A stretch of DNA of 9,587 nt, taken from NCBI GenBank assembly GCA_002367375.1, contig DFBR01000182.1, positions 4,017 through 13,603 on the forward strand. Direction: 5' to 3'. The DNA is from Erythrobacter sp. UBA3075 (GTDB lineage Bacteria > Pseudomonadota > Alphaproteobacteria > Sphingomonadales > Sphingomonadaceae). This document shows, piece after piece, positions 6,743 through 9,587 of the stretch (its first letter is position 1; each line of letters starts with the position of its first letter). The translations under genes and the position numbers were made by a program. Below the pieces are notes generated by a model. The model did not search any database. It saw only the letters and a list, made by a program, of their open reading frames with translations, and was not told where the DNA came from.

Positions 6743-7639
6743 TCAGTCCTGAATCGCAAACGCTTTCGAACAAAACGCGCAATCGACCACAATTATCCCG
6801 TCGTCATTGGTCATTTCGCGGCGTTCTTCCTTGGGGAACCGCGCAAGCACATCTTCGAAATGCGTGACGCTGCAGCGGCAGCCCTTGGAAATCTTTGCGC
6901 CGGGCAGGACACGTACTTCGCGTTCTTCATGGTATAGGCGCCAGATCAAATCTTCCAGCGGCAGTCCTGTATCGGCCAACTCCTCGTGACGCAGGCTGTC
7001 CGCCATGATCGAAACATGCTCCCACTCAGGGTGGTCGAGCCGCGCATGGAGCCGCTCACGGCCTTCTTCCCCTTCCGGCAAGTGCTGGACGAGGAAGCCC
7101 GCCGCCAGCACTTCACCCGGACCAGATTTCACCGCAGCCCTGATCCGAGTGGGCACTTGCTCGCTCTGCGCGAAATAGCTTTCAACGGCAGCGGACAGAG
7201 ATTCGCCTTCCAGCGGCACGATGCCCTGATAGCGCTTGCCCGATTGGGCAATATCGAAGGTTATGGCGAGGTGGCCCTTGCCAAAAAGCGTGGCGAGCGA
7301 GGCACTGGCACCCGCTTCATTCTCTTGCGAGGGATCATGCTCGATATAGCCGCGCAATTCTCCGCCGCGATAATCGCACACCAGCAGGTTGGCGATGCCG
7401 CCCTTGCTTTGCGCCTGCATGGTGAGCTGGTCGCCATCATCCTTCAGTAGCCCACCCATAAGTGCGGTCAGCACCAGAGCCTCTGCCAGGCAATGGGTCA
7501 GCGCAGTGGGGTAGTCATGCGCACCAAGAATTTCCTCCAGCACCGGCCCCAACCGCACCATCCGTCCGCGACAATCGCGTTCGGGAATGGTGAAACTGAG
7601 AAGCTGGTCGGAGAAGGTCTGGCTTTGTGTCTGGCTCAT
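6743..7639 (-). CDS. hslO: Hsp33 redox-regulated holdase chaperone
   Basis: This 298-residue Hsp33 binds unfolding proteins in the cytoplasm and is switched on by oxidation together with unfolding. The C-terminal redox switch is complete: C254-x-C256, then C287-x-x-C290 (CxC-x30-CxxC), which holds zinc in the reduced form. The substrate-binding domain shows GGGLKDD-like and GKGHLAITFD stretches, YQGIVPLEG, SYFAQSEQVPTRI and GFLVQHLPE, all typical of the family. The frame continues upstream to an ATG at 7705, but that 22-residue extension would overlap argF and does not look like Hsp33. The ATG at 7639 is therefore used. It has no good Shine-Dalgarno and abuts a hairpin (7640-7664). The gene follows argF by 41 bases on the same strand, an arrangement I recall from other alphaproteobacteria. 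Confidence 0.95.
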   Translation of the reverse strand: MSQTQSQTFSDQLLSFTIPERDCRGRMVRLGPVLEEILGAHDYPTALTHCLAEALVLTALMGGLLKDDGDQLTMQAQSKGGIANLLVCDYRGGELRGYIEHDPSQENEAGASASLATLFGKGHLAITFDIAQSGKRYQGIVPLEGESLSAAVESYFAQSEQVPTRIRAAVKSGPGEVLAAGFLVQHLPEGEEGRERLHARLDHPEWEHVSIMADSLRHEELADTGLPLEDLIWRLYHEEREVRVLPGAKISKGCRCSVTHFEDVLARFPKEERREMTNDDGIIVVDCAFCSKAFAIQD

Positions 7640-7664
7640 GCCCGCGAATATGGGGAGTGCGGGC
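7640..7664 (-). promoter_or_regulatory. Stem-loop abutting the hslO start codon
   Basis: In the mRNA sense, GCCCGC (7659-7664) pairs perfectly with GCGGGC (7640-7645) around a 13-base loop. The 3' arm ends directly at the hslO ATG. It lies between argF and hslO and has no U-tract, so it is not an intrinsic terminator. It could limit ribosome access to hslO, but this is inference. Confidence 0.4.
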
Positions 7665-7680
7665 TGCTTTGAAAGGCGTA

Positions 7681-8643
7681 TCAGCCAAGCAGGCCGAAAC
7701 ACCACAGCAGAACCGACTTTTGCGCGTGGATGCGGTTTTCAGCTTCGTCGAAGACAACCGACTGCGGTCCCTCGAACACCTCCTCGCTCACCTCATCGCC
7801 GACATGGGCGGGCAGGCAGTGGAGGAAGATCGCATCGCTCTTGGCCTGCGCCATCAGCGCCGCATCGACGCGGTAAGGCTGCATGGCGGCGAGTTTGTCG
7901 GCTGTATCGGCCTGCCCCATCGACACCCATGTGTCGGTGACGATCACATCCGCCCCGCTCGCCGCAGCATTTGCATCCTGCGTTAAAGTCACAGCGCACC
8001 CTGCATCGCGCGCCATTGCGATGAATTCGGCCTCTGGCTCAAAGCCCGCCGGTGTCGCCACCCGCACGTTGAACTTCATCAGTGCGGCAGCCTCCAGAAT
8101 GGAGTGCAGCACATTGTTGCCATCGCCAAACCACGCGACTTCCAGCCCCGGCAAGGCCTTGCGGTGCTCGATCACTGTCAGCAAATCGGCGACGATCTGG
8201 CAGGGGTGAGAGCGATCGGTCAGGCCGTTGATAACAGGCACATGCGCGTGACGTGCCATTTCCTCTATCTTGGCGTGATCGTCTGTTCGCACCATGATTC
8301 CATCGGCCATGCGGCTAAGCACGCGCGCGGTGTCGGCAATCGATTCCCCGCGACCCAGCTGCGACGTCCCAGCATCAAGGATCAGCGCGCTGCCGCCAAG
8401 CTGACGCATGGCAATATCGAAGCTGACGCGCGTACGGGTGGAATTTTTCTCAAACACCATGGCCAGCACCCGGCCCGCCAAAGGCGCGTCGGCATCGACC
8501 TGACCCTTGGGCCAGCCCTTGCGCGCTGCCTTGCGGTCAATCGCATCGTTCAGCATCGCGGCGATGGTGTCGCCGCCTGCATCAGACAGGTCGAGAAAAC
8601 TGCGAACGACCGGCGCGAGGTCAAGCGAGGCTGAACCGGCCAT
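7681..8643 (-). CDS. argF: Ornithine carbamoyltransferase (anabolic)
   Basis: This 320-residue enzyme joins carbamoyl phosphate and ornithine to make citrulline in arginine synthesis (cytoplasm). The carbamoyl-phosphate motif STRTR is at 68-72 and the HPCQ motif at 146-149. The ornithine side shows D237 and the SMG loop at 241-243; SMG marks ornithine, not acetyl- or succinylornithine, as substrate. HCLP at 275-278 carries the conserved cysteine, and ENRIHAQKS (302-310) supplies the late arginine. Length is normal and no key residue is missing. It starts only 2 bases after the argD stop; AGAGAG and AAGG in the last bases of argD serve as the ribosome-binding region, so translation is likely coupled. 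hslO follows 41 bases downstream. Confidence 0.97.
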   Translation of the reverse strand: MAGSASLDLAPVVRSFLDLSDAGGDTIAAMLNDAIDRKAARKGWPKGQVDADAPLAGRVLAMVFEKNSTRTRVSFDIAMRQLGGSALILDAGTSQLGRGESIADTARVLSRMADGIMVRTDDHAKIEEMARHAHVPVINGLTDRSHPCQIVADLLTVIEHRKALPGLEVAWFGDGNNVLHSILEAAALMKFNVRVATPAGFEPEAEFIAMARDAGCAVTLTQDANAAASGADVIVTDTWVSMGQADTADKLAAMQPYRVDAALMAQAKSDAIFLHCLPAHVGDEVSEEVFEGPQSVVFDEAENRIHAQKSVLLWCFGLLG

Positions 8644-8645
8644 CC

Positions 8646-9587
8646 TTAACTCTCTGGCTGGTAGCTGGCAGCACCAGCAGACAGCTTATCGAAAAACTCT
8701 TCCATCTCATCATCTCCGATTACCAGCGGCGGCAACACACGCAGCGTCGAATCGCCAGCGGCAACCGTCAGCAGCTCATGATGGTCGCGCAAATGCACCA
8801 TGAACGGGCGTGGTTCGCCCTTCATCTTAAGCCCGAGCATCAGACCCATTCCGCGCACTTCCTCAAACATATCGGGGTAATTGCCGATGAACTGTTCCAG
8901 CCTGCCGCGCAGGCGTTCTCCCTTGGCGCGGACTTCAGCGAGGAACTCGTCATTCGCCACCGCGTCCATCACCGCCATGCCTGCAGCCATGCCCAGCGGA
9001 TTGCCGCCGTAGGTGGAGCCATGCGTACCGAAGCCCATGCCGCGTGCAGCCTTCTCCGTGGCGAGGCAGGCCCCGATGGGGAAGCCGCCGCCAATGCCCT
9101 TGGCACTGGCCATAATGTCCGGCTCGATACCGTATTGCTCATATGCGTAGAGCGTGCCGGTACGCGCGACGCCGCACTGCACTTCGTCCAGCGCCAGCAT
9201 CAGATCATGTTCGTCGGCGAGATCGCGCAAGCCTTGCATGAATCCTTGCGAGGCCGGACGGATGCCGCCTTCGCCTTGCACCGGCTCAACTAGGAACCCT
9301 GCCGTGTGCGGGCCGATTGCGGCCTTCGCGCCTTCCAGATCGTCAAAGTCGACATAGCGGAATCCGGGTAGCAAGGGGTTGAAGCCCTTGTGCATCTTTT
9401 CCTGATTGGAGGCGCTGATCGTGGCCATGGTGCGTCCATGGAAGGCGTTCTTGAAGGTAATGATTTCGAACTTGTCGTCATTGCCTTCATGCTGATGATA
9501 GGCGCGGATCGCCTTGATCGCGCATTCCACCGCCTCAGCGCCCGAATTGGTGAAGAACACCGTATCGGCAAAGGTCTTATCAACCAG
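8646..9587 (-). CDS. argD: Acetylornithine aminotransferase (5' partial, runs off the window)
   Basis: About 313 C-terminal residues are visible. The frame is open through base 9587, so roughly 85 N-terminal residues lie outside the window; the GTG at 9560 is an internal valine codon. The enzyme is a class-III PLP aminotransferase that makes N-acetylornithine from its semialdehyde in arginine synthesis (it can also act in lysine synthesis). Motifs in order are [35 protein letters not shown] with the cofactor-binding aspartate, [10 protein letters not shown] with the PLP lysine encoded at 9099-9101, [10 protein letters not shown], and RVLPPLVIG near the end. It lies directly before argF with a 2-base gap, which supports ArgD over other class-III aminotransferases. 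Confidence 0.95.
   Translation of the reverse strand: MVDKTFADTVFFTNSGAEAVECAIKAIRAYHQHEGNDDKFEIITFKNAFHGRTMATISASNQEKMHKGFNPLLPGFRYVDFDDLEGAKAAIGPHTAGFLVEPVQGEGGIRPASQGFMQGLRDLADEHDLMLALDEVQCGVARTGTLYAYEQYGIEPDIMASAKGIGGGFPIGACLATEKAARGMGFGTHGSTYGGNPLGMAAGMAVMDAVANDEFLAEVRAKGERLRGRLEQFIGNYPDMFEEVRGMGLMLGLKMKGEPRPFMVHLRDHHELLTVAAGDSTLRVLPPLVIGDDEMEEFFDKLSAGAASYQPES

Noticed and set aside
7617..7636. 8-base direct repeat GTCTGGCT, spaced by 4 bases, in the first codons of hslO
   Set aside because: It encodes a simple SQTQSQT stretch in the variable N-terminus and is too short to call a functional repeat.
7640..7705. N-terminal extension of hslO to the ATG at 7705
   Set aside because: The 22 extra residues come partly from argF sequence read in another frame and do not resemble the Hsp33 N-terminus.
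9558..9587. GTG at 9560 as the argD start
   Set aside because: Upstream codons read LVDKTFADT directly before VFFTNSG, a normal internal ArgD sequence; the true start is outside the window.

Overview
The window looks like chromosomal DNA from an alphaproteobacterium, most likely of the order Sphingomonadales and perhaps the Erythrobacteraceae. The evidence is the tail end of a gene transfer agent (GTA) cluster with a sphingomonad-style long gp12, a sphingomonad-type DUF3617 secreted protein, and the argD-argF-hslO gene order. This placement comes from recognising protein families by eye, not from a search. Coding density is very high, and I see no insertion sequence, tRNA, rRNA, CRISPR array or integrase.

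Bases 1-4899, plus strand, hold the distal tail module of a GTA. In order they are: the C-terminal part of a gp12-like protein (GTA-type TIM-barrel remnant plus DUF2460), a gp13-like hub protein (DUF2163, cysteine-rich C-terminus), a gp14-like NlpC/P60 peptidase, a gp15-like tail-tip/host-specificity protein, and a small DUF2793 protein that is a candidate fibre or adhesin. The first three reading frames are linked by 4-base ATGA overlaps. The next two follow within about 15 bases, each with its own Shine-Dalgarno sequence, so the five read as one translationally coupled unit. Together they would form the part of a phage-like particle that contacts the recipient, opens its peptidoglycan and delivers DNA.

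Bases 4958-5491, plus strand, encode a periplasmic Cu,Zn superoxide dismutase lipoprotein (sodC). It starts 58 bases after the GTA genes with no evident terminator between them. It meets queC tail to tail, with 4 bases between the two stop codons.

Bases 5496-9587, minus strand, are housekeeping genes. Reading in the direction of transcription from the right edge they are argD (N-terminus cut off by the window), argF, hslO (Hsp33), a secreted DUF3617-like protein with its own sigma70-like promoter, and queC. argD, argF and hslO look like one operon joining arginine synthesis to a redox-regulated chaperone. The DUF3617-like gene and queC may form a second transcript.

Nothing here is clearly an undescribed system. 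The most interesting points are the domain layout of the GTA tail (a TIM-barrel-like domain apparently on gp12 and a short gp15), the probable Fe-S site in gp13, sodC abutting the GTA cluster, and a stem-loop touching the hslO start codon.
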